This document shows, in pieces, positions 56,165 through 64,000 of a stretch of DNA of 64,000 nt. The notes beneath the pieces are model-generated. The model saw only the letters and a list, made by a program, of their open reading frames with translations, was not told the DNA's origin and made no database searches. The position numbers and the translations under genes were made by a program. Origin of the DNA: Luteimicrobium album (GTDB lineage Bacteria > Actinomycetota > Actinomycetes > Actinomycetales > Cellulomonadaceae); NCBI RefSeq assembly GCF_030161555.1, contig NZ_BSUK01000001.1, positions 1,922,001-1,986,000 on the forward strand. The letters are read 5' to 3'. How positions within the stretch are numbered: position 1 is the first letter of the stretch; each line of letters starts with the position of its first letter.

Positions 56165-57297
56165 GCTAGTTGTGATGTCCAGGGACGTTGTTCCGATCTC
56201 GTGATGGCGACACGGGCTCGGGTTACCGGATGACGAAGGCCTCCGGTTGTGAAGTGGAGCTGTCGAGGAACCACTTCGCACCAACCGGAGGCCTTCATGT
56301 CCCACGCTAACGCCCTGCTGACCTCGAAGACGCGGCTGAGACTCGCACGCGTGGTCGTGGACAGCGGCTGGACCTACTCGGCCGCGGCGAAGATGTTCAT
56401 GGTCTCGGCGCGCACCGCGAAGAAGTGGGCCGATCGGTACCGGGCCGAGGGCGCCGCGGGATGGGCGACCGCAGCTCGCGTCCGCGTCGCAGCCCGACCC
56501 GCACCCCGCAGCACGTGGTCAAGCAGGTCGTGCGGTTGCGGTGGCGTCACCGCCTGGGCCCGGTCCAGATCGCTGGACGCCTTGGCATGCCTGCCTCCAC
56601 GGTCCACGCGGTGCTGGTGCGGTGCCGGATCAACCGGCTGGCCTGGATCGACCGGGTCACCGGCGAACCGCTGCGCCGTTACGAGCACGACCACCCTGGC
56701 TCGCTGATCCACGTCGATGTCACGAAGTTCGGCAACATCCCCGACGGGGGCGGACACCGCTACGTCGGGCGTCAGCAAGGAGACCGCAACCGGATCGCTA
56801 CCACCGAGCGGACCGGTGGTCCCCGCAACCGCTGGCACAACCCGTTGATCGGGCGCGCCTACGTCCACACGGTCATCGATGACCATTCCCGTCTGGCCTA
56901 TGCCGAGATCTGCTCCGATGAGAAGGGCACGACCGCGGTGGGCGTGCTCGAGCGCGCCGTGGCCTGGTTCGCCGAACGCGGAGTGAACGTCGAGCGAGTG
57001 CTCTCGGACAACGGATCGGCCTACCGCTCCCACGCCTGGCGCGATGCCTGCAACCAGCTCGGGATCACTCACAAGCGCACCCGCCCCTACCGTCCGCAGA
57101 CCAACGGGAAGATCGAACGCTTCCACCGCACGCTCGGCGACGGTTGGGCCTACGCCCGCTTTTATGCCTCAGAGACCGAACGCCGGGCCGCCCTGCCCGG
57201 ATGGCTCCACTTCTACAATCACCACAGACCCCACTCCGCGATCGGCAACCAGCCACCGATCACCCGGCTGACCAACTCCCTGGACATCACAGCTAGT
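56165..57297. repeat. 6-bp target-site duplication flanking the IS481 element
   Basis: GCTAGT occurs at 56165-56170 and again at 57292-57297, immediately outside the two inverted repeats. It marks a recent single insertion. Confidence 0.9.
56171..57291 (+). mobile_element. IS481 family insertion sequence
   Basis: 1,121 bp. Terminal inverted repeats TGTGATGTCCAGGGA (56171-56185) and its exact complement (57277-57291) start TGT and end ACA, as usual for IS481. One transposase gene fills it. The element landed directly after the stop codon of the STAS gene and after the fba terminator, so it breaks no gene. Ends are perfect and the target duplication intact, which suggests a young insertion. 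Confidence 0.95.
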
Positions 57298-57354
57298 CGA
57301 GGCCGGGGTCCACGTCGACGAGCTCCACGAGCTCGTCGAGGCGGGTCACGGTGA
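56297..57354 (+). CDS. IS481 transposase (one apparent frameshift; reads through the IS end)
   Basis: About 352 aa. N-terminal HTH (LTSKTRLRLARVVVDSGWTYSAAAKMFMVSARTAKKWADRYRAEG) and DDE catalytic core: HVDVTKFGNI (D), VIDDHSRLAYAEI, RVLSDNGSAYRSHAW (D) and TNGKIERFHRTLGDGWAYARFY (E). One G is missing at 56458-56460 (GAAGMGDRSSRP expected). The last codons lie inside the right inverted repeat (NSLDIT); no stop occurs before the IS end at 57291, so about 21 residues of flanking DNA ([10 protein letters not shown]...) are added up to TGA 57352. ATG 56297 is preceded by CCGGAGGCC. Confidence 0.9.
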
Positions 57355-57722
57355 GCAGGAACTTCATGCTCGGGGGCGCGCAGGACGCGCACGGGCGGGT
57401 TGGCGCGGCTCGCCAGCTCGGCCAGGAACGACACGCCCGACGAGTCGATGAAGGTCACGTGGTGCGCGTCGATCTCGATGGGCAGACCCGTGCCCTCGGC
57501 GTCGCCGATCGCGTCGCGCAGGTCGTGCTCGAGGTCGATGTCGATTTCACCCGCCAGGACGATGCGGACGCGCTGGCTGCCGACGATGACGCCGACATCA
57601 CCGGGGTCGCGCTCGGCGCCGGCAACCTCGTCGATCGAGGCGTCGGCGAGCTCGTCGGCGACGTCGACGGACGTGCCGTCGGGTTCCCCGGCGGGATCGG
57701 TACGGTTGTTCTGCTCGTGCAC
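57293..57722 (-). CDS. STAS domain anti-sigma factor antagonist (one apparent frameshift)
   Basis: About 142 aa. N-terminal acidic tail, then the STAS fold: IVGSQRVRIVLAGEIDIDLEHDLRDAIGDAEGTGLPIEIDAHHVTFIDSSGVSFLAELASRA, with the phosphorylatable Ser in DSSG. The C-terminus needs one C removed from the run at 57372-57376 to read APSMKFLLTVTRLDELVELVDVDPGLD and stop at the TAG in the IS target duplication. It probably binds a HATPase anti-sigma kinase. GTG 57722 lies 6 bases after TAGATT. Divergent from the SpoIIE-type phosphatase gene, its likely regulator. Confidence 0.88.
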
Positions 57723-57728
57723 GTGCCC

Positions 57729-57734
57729 AATCTA
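57729..57734 (-). promoter_or_regulatory. -10 box for leaderless STAS gene
   Basis: TAGATT on the minus strand, 6 bases before the GTG at 57722. Confidence 0.6.
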
Positions 57735-57816
57735 CGGTCGATCGGCGTCTGGGGACAGTACCCTCGACGCGTGCCGCACATGCGCTGACCTGCACGAGCA
57801 GCGCGGAGGAGGGGTC

Positions 57817-60065
57817 ATGGAGGGACGAGACCCGCGTCCGGCCGGTGCGCCGGACCCCTCGGTCGCCGTGCCTGGAGCCGCTCCGGCGCCCTCCGTCGGC
57901 GCGCTGCCCGGGGCCCTGCTCGCGGCCCTCGAGGCGTCCACGGTGCCCATGTTCCTCACCGGCCCGCGCGCTCAGGGGCTGCGGCTCGAGTGGATGAACG
58001 GCGCGTTCCGTGCGCTGGCCGGGTCCGCGCCGGAGGTGCTGGTCGGCCAGCCGATGTCGGTGTTCCGCGGCCAGCTCGCGGACGGAGCCGACGTCGGTCC
58101 CGTCCGGGCGGCGCTCGACGCGGGCCGCCCCGTCCAGGTGAGCATCCACGACGCCGCGCGCGACGGCGAGCTGCGCTGGTACCAGGTCTCGTTCAGCCCC
58201 GTGCCGGGGGCCGACGGGTCGATCGAGCACTGGCTGGGGTTCCAGGCCGACGTCTCCGAGCAGATCGCCGAGCCGTCCGTGGAGTTCGCGACGTTCGAGC
58301 TGTCGCGTCGCCGGATGGCGCGGCTCGACCTCATGACGCAGGTGTCGTCGCTCCTCACGGACCTCGACCACCCGCAGGTGCTGCGCGAGATCGCGGACGT
58401 GCTGGGTCGCGCCGTCGGCTGCCGGATCGCGTTCTACATGAACGACAAGGGCCTCGTGTACGCGGAGAGCGTCGACGTGAACACGCCCCCGAGCTCCCGG
58501 ATCCGCACCCGCCACCACCCCCGCCACGCCGCCCAGTCCGCGCCGCCCGACGGCCGGGCGTGGGCACGCGACGTCGTGCAGGACGTGCTCGACGGCGAGG
58601 ATCTCGGCCCGGTGCAGGTGGACCTGGGCGACGCGTACCCGCCGGGCAGCGCGAGCGACGTCCTGCAGCGCGACGTGCGGTCCCGTCTGGCGGCGGACCT
58701 CAACGCCGAGGCGGGGGCGTGACGGTCTACCCGGTGCCGGGGCGTCGTCGGGTGCTGGGGCTGCTCGTGGTCGTCCTCGAGCCGGGGCGCGAGTTCATGC
58801 CGTCCCTGACGCCCGGGACGACGCTCCGCTCGATCGCCCGCCGCGCGGGCATGCTCATCGACACCGCGCGGCTCTACGCGCGGGAGCACCGGCTCGCCGA
58901 GACGCTGCAGCGCGCCATGCTGCCCGAGCAGGCCGACGTCACGGGCCTCGACGTGTGGACGTACTACGCCCCCAACTCGGACCACGCGCAGGTCGGCGGC
59001 GACTGGTACGACGTCCTGCAGCTCACCGAGCGCGACGTGGGCGTCGTGATCGGGGACGTCGTCGGGCACGACGTCGAGGCCGCCGCGACCATGGGGCAGA
59101 TGCGGTCCGTGGTGCGCTCGTACGCGTTCGAGATGACGCTCCCGGGCGACGTGCTCGAGCGGGTCGACGAGCTGGCCTCGGGGATGCGGCTGCCGCGCGC
59201 GTCGAGCCTCGTATACGCGCGGCTGGAGCGGATGCCCGTCGAGCCGGCGCAGGGCGAGCCGCTGTGGGAGCTGGCGTACTCGCGTGCCGGTCACCTCCCG
59301 CCGGTGCTGGTGCGCTCGGGCGCGGCACGGCTGCTCGACGGCGCGGCCGGCACGCTCATCGGCTACGGGCCGAGCGTGCGTGCGACCGCGAGCCTGCGGC
59401 TCCTGCCCGGTGACGTGCTCGTGTTCTACACCGACGGGTTGATCGAGCGGCGTGACCGCGACCTGCGGGCCGGGCTCGAGGCGCTCGCCGCCGAGGCAGG
59501 GGCCGTGAGCGCCGTCGACGCCGCGGGCGTGGGCGAGCAGCTCCTCTCGCGGGTCGGGTCGACGCCGGAGGACGACATCGCGGTCGTGGTGGTCCGCGTG
59601 CCCGACGTGCAGAGCGACGCCGTCCCCACCGACGGGGGTCCGCGCAGCCGCCGGTGGTTGCTGCCGAGCGAGCCGACGTCGATCGCCCGCGCGCGGCACG
59701 CCGTCGTGCGGACGTGCCAGGCGTGGCAGGTCGAGGGCGCCTCGCAGGCCGAGCTGGTCGCGTCGGAGCTGGTCGCGAACGCCGTGATGCACGGCTGGGG
59801 GCACGTCGCGCTGCGCCTGTTCGACACCGGGCGCACGCTCCGGATCGAGGTCGAGGACGCCAACCCGTCCCCGCCCGTGCCGACCGACGGACACGTCAAC
59901 CGGGGCGGCGGCTACGGCATGCAGATCGTCGAGCGGCTCGCGGACTGGGGCTGGCGCCCGACGCGCACCGGGAAGATCGTGTGGGCGAAGCTGCACGGCG
60001 TGAGCACGTTCACGGGCGCGCTCCGGCGAGTACCTGATACCGGCAGTTCTGGTCAGTCATCCTGA
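57817..60065 (+). CDS. PAS-GAF-SpoIIE phosphatase with C-terminal HATPase anti-sigma domain (one apparent frameshift)
   Basis: About 749 aa, cytosolic. PAS (about 25-150: LRLEWMNGAFRALAG ... LRWYQVSFSPVPGADGSIEHWLGFQADVSEQ), GAF (about 165-320: DLDHPQVLREIADVLGRAVGCRIAFY), PP2C-type SpoIIE phosphatase (about 340-570: LQRAMLPEQADVTGLDVW, VGGDWYDVLQL, VIGDVVGHDVEAAATMGQMRSVVR, VLVFYTDGLIERRDRDL, TPEDDIAVVVVRV) and an RsbW-like HATPase (about 590-735: ELVASELVANAVMHGWGHV, RGGGYGMQIVERLADWGW). One G is missing from the run at 58713-58717. GGAGGAGGGG precedes ATG 57817. It would dephosphorylate STAS proteins in response to a small-molecule or redox cue and control a sigma factor. Confidence 0.92.
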
Positions 60066-60127
60066 AGGAAGGGGCCGGCGCCGGTGTCGACCCCGCGAGA
60101 AGCAACGGCGCGACCACGGAGCAGCAC

Positions 60128-61354
60128 ATGTCCAGCACCACCACGGCCCCCACGGGCGTCGGCGTCACCGAGCCCCACTACGACCTCGCCCAGCCCCTCG
60201 CGCCCGACTTCGGCGACGCCTTCCACGACGCCACCGACGCCGACCGCGCCCACCAGCTCCGCGTCCGCGCGTTCGTCCAGGACGAGGTCCTCCCCGTCAT
60301 CGACGGCTACTGGGAGCGCGCCGAGTTCCCGATCGAGCTCGCCCGGCGCATGGGCGAGCTCGACCTCCTGCGCGACGGCGTCGCCGTCCCTGGCTTCCCC
60401 GACACCAGCAACCTCGGCGCCGGCCTCGCCGCCATGGAGATGTCCCGCGGCGACGGCTCCGTCGCCACGATCTCCGGCGTCCAGGGCGGCCTCGCCCTCC
60501 GCTCCATCATGATGCTCGGCTCCGACGAGCAGATCGCCGAGTGGGCCGAGCCCATCTCGCGCGGCACCAAGCTCGCCGCCTTCGCGCTCACCGAGCCCAC
60601 CCACGGCTCCGACTCCGTCTCCCTCGAGACCACCGCCCGCGCCAAGGACGGCGGATTCGTCCTGCGCGGCGAGAAGAAGTGGATCGGGAACGGGTCCGTC
60701 GGCGACGTGTCCGTCGTGTGGGCGCGCGGCGAGGACGGCCAGGTCCACGGCTTCATCGTCCCCCAGGACTCGCCCGGCTACGAGGCCCGCACCATCACCG
60801 GCAAGATCTCCCTGCGCGCCATCTTCCAGGCGCACATCGTGCTCGACGACGTCTACGTCCCCGCCGAGAATGTCCTCCCTGGCGCACGGTCCTTCAAGGA
60901 CACCTCCCGCGTGCTCGAGGCGACCCGGCTCGGGGTCGCGTGGGGCGCCGTCGGACAGGCCACCGCCTGCTACGAGGCCGCCGTCGCCTACTCCCAGCAG
61001 CGCGTCCAGTTCGGCAAGCCCCTCGCCAAGCACCAGATGGTCCAGGAGCGGCTCACCCAGATGGCGTCCACGCTCACCCAGCTGCAGCTCGTGGCCGCCG
61101 CCATGACCCGGCAGGAGGCCGCCGGGACGCTCACCGGCCCGCAGGCGTCCCTCGCCAAGTACACGTGCACCCGCGGCGCCCGGCAGATCGCCTCCACCGC
61201 GCGCGACCTGCTCGGCGGGAACGGCATCCTCCTGCAGAACCGCGTCGCCCGGCACTTCACCGACATCGAGGCGCTGCACACCTACGAGGGCACCGAGAGC
61301 GTCCAGGCCCTCATCGTGGGGCGGGCGATCACGGGGGTCTCCGCGTTCGCGTAG
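60128..61354 (+). CDS. Acyl-CoA dehydrogenase, glutaryl-CoA dehydrogenase-like
   Basis: 408 aa, FAD enzyme. SRGDGSVATISGVQGGLALRSIMMLGSDEQIAEW, AFALTEPTHGSDSVSLETTARAKDGGFVLRGEKKWIGNGSVGD, FQAHIVLDDVYVPAENVLPGARSFKDTSRVLEATRLGVAWGA, QFGKPLAKHQMVQERL and HTYEGTESVQALIVGRAITG (catalytic Glu in YEGT). The family includes glutaryl-CoA dehydrogenases (lysine/tryptophan breakdown) and short-chain enzymes; the Arg typical of glutaryl-CoA binding is not certain by eye. No ribosome site is strong (GGAGCAGC). No operon partner. Confidence 0.92.
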   Translation: MSSTTTAPTGVGVTEPHYDLAQPLAPDFGDAFHDATDADRAHQLRVRAFVQDEVLPVIDGYWERAEFPIELARRMGELDLLRDGVAVPGFPDTSNLGAGLAAMEMSRGDGSVATISGVQGGLALRSIMMLGSDEQIAEWAEPISRGTKLAAFALTEPTHGSDSVSLETTARAKDGGFVLRGEKKWIGNGSVGDVSVVWARGEDGQVHGFIVPQDSPGYEARTITGKISLRAIFQAHIVLDDVYVPAENVLPGARSFKDTSRVLEATRLGVAWGAVGQATACYEAAVAYSQQRVQFGKPLAKHQMVQERLTQMASTLTQLQLVAAAMTRQEAAGTLTGPQASLAKYTCTRGARQIASTARDLLGGNGILLQNRVARHFTDIEALHTYEGTESVQALIVGRAITGVSAFA

Positions 61355-61372
61355 GGCATCGTCGGTCGGTCC

Positions 61373-61483
61373 GGCGGGTGGGGCGGGGATATCGCGCGCG
61401 ACCTACCATCCGCCTCGCTCGTTCCTCGCTCGGCTCCCGCCAGACCCACCACGGTCGCGCGCGATATCCCCGCCCCACCCGCC
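61373..61483. repeat. Dispersed intergenic hairpin repeat, family A, copy 2
   Basis: Perfect 31-bp inverted repeat (61373-61403 and 61453-61483) around a 49-base loop nearly identical to that at 2613-2659 (two single-base insertions and one substitution). The arms differ from those of copy 1 yet remain fully self-complementary. It begins 19 bases after the acyl-CoA dehydrogenase stop and could act as its terminator. Confidence 0.9.
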
Positions 61484-61563
61484 TCCGCGTTCCGGGTCGC
61501 CCTTCGTGGCCCGACGACGGCGCGTGGTCGGGTGGGTGCAGCGGGTTGCCGCGTCGAGCCTGC

Positions 61564-61740
61564 CGATGTTCCGTGTCGTGGCGCCGAGCATGCGGGTAGC
61601 CAGCATTGGTCCTGCCGAGCATGTCGTTGTCCACTCGCGCGCCGCCGACCATGCGCTTGGACGCATGTCTGGGCTCGAAAATGTGGGCGTGCCCATGGTC
61701 GGCGCGGTGGGTGGCGCGTAACCGCATGGTCGGCGCGGGT
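61564..61740. repeat. Degenerate 15/30-bp periodic CATG array
   Basis: CATG occurs at 61589, 61620, 61650, 61664, 61694 and 61725, spaced 31, 30, 14, 30 and 31 bases. Related words (gatg, catt, aatg) fall at the intermediate 15-base steps, so about eleven units of roughly 15 bp can be laid out. The region is noncoding between convergent genes. Its function is unknown. Confidence 0.55.
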
Positions 61741-61769
61741 GATGACCCTGCTCGACGGCGCGGCGGGGC

Positions 61770-62306
61770 TCAGCCCTCGAGGTGCGTGTCGAGGCGGGTG
61801 AGGAGTTCCTCCTGCGCCGCGATGACGAGGGCGCGCGCGTCGTCGAGGGGGCACCAGCGGGTGCGGTCCAGCTCCGGGAACTCCTGGGTGCGGCCCGAGC
61901 GGGGCGGCCACTCGAGCGTGAACGTGTTGGAGGCGGGTCGGCCCGGGTCGGGCAGGTCCCAGCCGTCCGGCACGCGGCGCGCCCACGCGGTGACGCGCTT
62001 GCCGCTCTTGTTGCGGACGGTGCCGAGCGGCACGTCCGGCTCGGGGGCGCCGTCGGGGCCGGTCGCCGACGGCGGCTGGACGCCCAGCTCCTCCGCGGTC
62101 TCGCGGAGCGCCGCGTCGTAGAGGGTCTCCTTGCGGGCGGGGGCGTCGTCGTCGGCCGGGAGGACCTCGACCTCGCCCTTGGGGATCGTCCACGCTCGCG
62201 CGTCCTTGCGGGACCAGAACGGACCGCCCATGTGCCCGACGAGCACCTCGACGCCCGCGGCGCCCCGGCGCCACAGCACCAGGCCGGCGGCCTCGGTCAC
62301 CGCCAC
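61770..62306 (-). CDS. Nudix hydrolase
   Basis: 178 aa. The Nudix box is present with an insertion: PKGEVEVLPADDDAPARKETLYDAALRETAEELGV (REtaEELG catalytic part). AGLVLWRRGAAGVEVLVGHMGGPFW and WTIPKGE before it are typical of the AP4A/ (di)nucleotide-sanitising group. The insertion of about 10 residues in the box is usual for a subfamily with larger substrates. GTG 62306; a purine-rich site is weak (GGGACGG). Substrate unknown. Confidence 0.9.
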   Translation of the reverse strand: MAVTEAAGLVLWRRGAAGVEVLVGHMGGPFWSRKDARAWTIPKGEVEVLPADDDAPARKETLYDAALRETAEELGVQPPSATGPDGAPEPDVPLGTVRNKSGKRVTAWARRVPDGWDLPDPGRPASNTFTLEWPPRSGRTQEFPELDRTRWCPLDDARALVIAAQEELLTRLDTHLEG

Positions 62307-62325
62307 CGAACCGTCCCTGACCTGC

Positions 62326-62673
62326 TCACGACGCCGGCCCCTGGAGCAGGAACTCGTCGGTGCACCGGTGCGCCCGGTCGATCCGGAACAGGTCGAGCGC
62401 GCCGCACACCTCGAGGACGAACAGGTCCCGGTCCGAGGTGCCGCGCAGCACCGTCGCGCCGCCCCGCTTGCGCCCGGAGTCGGCGAGCGAGATGAGGAAC
62501 GCGGCGCCCGTGGAGTCCATGAACGTCACGGCGCACATGTCGATCACGAGGAGCTGGCGGCGCAGCCCGACGACGCGGGCCGCGATCTCGGGGAACTGGT
62601 CACGTTCGGCGAGGTCGAGGTCGCCTGTGACGACGAGCGTCGTCGTCGCCGGAGACGTGGCGATCTCGATCAT
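62326..62673 (-). CDS. STAS domain protein, anti-sigma factor antagonist-like
   Basis: 115 aa, only the STAS fold: [71 protein letters not shown], with the DSTG loop carrying Thr or Ser for phosphorylation, and TVLRGTSDRDLFVLEVCGALDLFRID. Second STAS protein in the window, 2.3 kb from the SpoIIE-type gene; both could be substrates of it. ATG 62673 lies 7 bases after TACGGT. Confidence 0.9.
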   Translation of the reverse strand: MIEIATSPATTTLVVTGDLDLAERDQFPEIAARVVGLRRQLLVIDMCAVTFMDSTGAAFLISLADSGRKRGGATVLRGTSDRDLFVLEVCGALDLFRIDRAHRCTDEFLLQGPAS

Positions 62674-62680
62674 GTGTGCC

Positions 62681-62686
62681 ACCGTA
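62681..62686 (-). promoter_or_regulatory. -10 box for leaderless STAS gene
   Basis: TACGGT on the minus strand, 7 bases before ATG 62673. Only 28 bases separate this gene's start from the divergent DUF3151 gene. Confidence 0.6.
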
Positions 62687-62701
62687 GCCAACAATGGGCG
62701 G

Positions 62702-63148
62702 ATGGCACACAACCTCTTGGGTCCCGAACCCGTCCGCCTGCCCGACGACCACGCCGACCTCGTCGCCCGCGCGATGATCGCCGACGGTGCGAGCGTGTCC
62801 GACGCCGCCCGCGCGCACCCCGCGTCGTCGTACGTATGGGCGGTGCTGGCGGAGGACGCGCTCGCCGGCCGCGGCAGCACCGCGGGCCTGCCCGAATCCG
62901 ACCTCCTGGCCTACGCGCTGGCCCGCACCGGCTACCACCGCGGACTCGACTCGCTCCGCAAGGCGGGGTGGCGCGGCCAGGGGCCGATCCCGGTCGACCA
63001 CGTCGCCAACCAGGGCGCGCTGAGGGCTCTGCTCGCGCTCGCGGAGGCGGCGGACCTGATCGGCGAGACCGACGAGGGTGTCCGCTGCCGCCAGTTCCTC
63101 GTCGACTCGGGCGTCACACCGGACGAGGTCGCGGCACTGCGGTCCTGA
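62702..63148 (+). CDS. DUF3151 family protein
   Basis: 148 aa, soluble, helical. NLLGPEPVRLPDD at the N-terminus and SYVWAVLAEDALAGRG, YALARTGYHRGLDSLRKAGWRGQGPIPVDHVANQGALRALLALAEAADLIGE are hallmark stretches of this actinobacterial family of unknown function. ATG 62702 follows ACAAT GGGCGG, again possibly leaderless. Common neighbour of purA in actinobacteria. A strong terminator follows. Confidence 0.93.
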   Translation: MAHNLLGPEPVRLPDDHADLVARAMIADGASVSDAARAHPASSYVWAVLAEDALAGRGSTAGLPESDLLAYALARTGYHRGLDSLRKAGWRGQGPIPVDHVANQGALRALLALAEAADLIGETDEGVRCRQFLVDSGVTPDEVAALRS

Positions 63149-63150
63149 CC

Positions 63151-63188
63151 GGAGCCGGGCGCCCCGTGGGCACGGGGCGCCCGGCTCC
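63151..63188. terminator. Terminator after DUF3151 gene
   Basis: ggagccgggcgccccgtg pairs perfectly with cacggggcgcccggctcc (18 bp) around 2 bases, directly after the stop codon. Confidence 0.9.
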
Positions 63189-63228
63189 GCCGACGGAGTC
63201 CCGCGAAGGTCAAGAGCGCGCCAACCGG

Positions 63229-63234
63229 TAGACT
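63229..63234 (+). promoter_or_regulatory. Probable -10 box of purA
   Basis: TAGACT lies 39 bases before ATG 63274, giving a short leader with TGGTGGAG as ribosome site. Unlike many neighbours this gene is leadered. Confidence 0.5.
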
Positions 63235-63273
63235 CGCGAAGGTTTGTCCAGCGATCGTGAAAGTGGTGGAGTC

Positions 63274-64000
63274 ATGCCGGCCGTGGTGCTCGTCGGGGCC
63301 CAGTGGGGTGACGAAGGCAAGGGCAAGGCGACCGACCTGCTCGGGTCGCGCGTCGACTACGTGGTGAAGTTCAACGGCGGAAACAACGCCGGCCACACGG
63401 TCGTCATCGGCGACGAGAAGTACGCGCTCCACCTGCTGCCCTCGGGCATCCTCTCGCCGGGTGTCGTCCCGGTGATCGCGAACGGCGTCGTCGTCGACAT
63501 CGACGTGCTCTTCGAGGAGCTCGACGCCCTGATCGCGCGGGGCGTCGACGTCTCGCGTCTGTTGGTCTCCGGCTCGGCGCACGTGATCGCGGGCTACCAC
63601 CGGACCATCGACAAGGTCACCGAGCGCTTCCTCGGCAAGCGCCGCATCGGCACGACCGGCCGCGGCATCGGCCCGGCGTACGCGGACAAGATCAACCGCG
63701 TCGGCATCCGCATGTGGGACCTGTTCGACGAGAAGATCCTGGCGGAGAAGGTCGAGGGCGCTCTCGACCAGAAGAACCACCTGCTCGTGAAGGTCTACAA
63801 CCGCCGCGCCATCACGGTCGAGGAGACCGTCGAGGAGCTGCTCCAGCACGCCGAGCGGCTCAAGCCGATGGTCACGGACACCTCTCTCGTGCTCAACCGG
63901 GCTCTCGACGAGGGCAAGACCCTCCTGTTCGAGGCAGGCCAGGCGACCATGCTCGACGTCGACCACGGCACGTACCCCTTCGTGACCTCGTCGAGTGCCA
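63274..64000 (+). CDS. purA: Adenylosuccinate synthase, 3' end outside window
   Basis: First 242 aa of about 430. IMP + Asp + GTP to adenylosuccinate. [21 protein letters not shown] (P-loop and catalytic Asp), [16 protein letters not shown] (catalytic His), [13 protein letters not shown] [38 protein letters not shown] and [26 protein letters not shown]. Runs off the end in frame with no defect. Confidence 0.97.
   Translation, partial: MPAVVLVGAQWGDEGKGKATDLLGSRVDYVVKFNGGNNAGHTVVIGDEKYALHLLPSGILSPGVVPVIANGVVVDIDVLFEELDALIARGVDVSRLLVSGSAHVIAGYHRTIDKVTERFLGKRRIGTTGRGIGPAYADKINRVGIRMWDLFDEKILAEKVEGALDQKNHLLVKVYNRRAITVEETVEELLQHAERLKPMVTDTSLVLNRALDEGKTLLFEAGQATMLDVDHGTYPFVTSSSA

Noticed and set aside
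1..64000. CRISPR array, prophage or secondary-metabolite cluster
   Set aside because: No regular identical direct repeats with unique spacers, no phage structural genes, and no PKS/NRPS or RiPP machinery are present.

Overview
The window is about 74% GC (estimated by eye) DNA from an actinobacterium. The lineage is probably Micrococcales, in the Cellulomonas / Cellulosimicrobium / Promicromonospora group; that placement is inferred from gene content and not proven. The supporting signs are NNG/NNC codon use, many GTG starts, actinobacterial types of dCTP deaminase, XylA, LppM and DUF3151 proteins, a HAIR-type ClpB operator, a c-di-AMP riboswitch before an NlpC/P60 hydrolase, and several plant- and chitin-sugar genes.

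Layout. 1-9.4 kb: DUF779 tail, sugar-porter MFS gene, DinB-like gene, secreted pullulanase, TetR regulator with an AidB-type acyl-CoA dehydrogenase. 9.4-14.8 kb: NmrA reductase and HxlR regulator pair, pirin, tRNA-Gly, TM2 protein, dcd and a hypothetical gene. 14.9-22.5 kb: six-gene Mrp Na+/H+ antiporter operon with MnhB fused to MrpA, then a CDF metal transporter. 22.5-27.3 kb: LppM lipoprotein, AAA ATPase, small membrane protein and divergent clpB. 27.6-35.3 kb: ROK regulator, sugar ABC importer and GH38 alpha-mannosidase, a likely mannoside locus. 35.4-36.5 kb: PIN-like toxin and DUF433 antitoxin. 36.6-41.8 kb: CE7 esterase, xylB, xylA and a divergent ROK (XylR-like) repressor. 41.8-48 kb: riboswitch-controlled NlpC/P60 protein, then an operon encoding a degenerate GlmU-like domain fused to a phosphohexomutase, plus a GH94 enzyme that looks like N,N'-diacetylchitobiose phosphorylase. 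48-56 kb: housekeeping genes (xth, pyrE, NagD-like phosphatase, DedA, SpoU methyltransferase, fba). 56.2-57.3 kb: an IS481 element with perfect ends and a 6-bp target duplication. 57.3-64 kb: STAS antagonist divergent from a PAS-GAF-SpoIIE-HATPase regulator, acyl-CoA dehydrogenase, Nudix, second STAS protein, DUF3151 and the start of purA.

Three patterns run through the whole window. (1) At least 24 apparent frameshifts lie in otherwise well-conserved genes. Nearly all are missing single bases in runs of G or C, which points to consensus errors in the assembly and not to pseudogenes; affected genes are given here as single full-length features. (2) About 15 genes have a TANNNT -10 box 6-8 bases before the start codon, which predicts leaderless mRNAs. 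(3) Intergenic regions carry dispersed hairpin repeats. One family (2584-2688 and 61373-61483) keeps a nearly identical loop of about 48 bases while its 29-31 bp stems differ in sequence but stay self-complementary.
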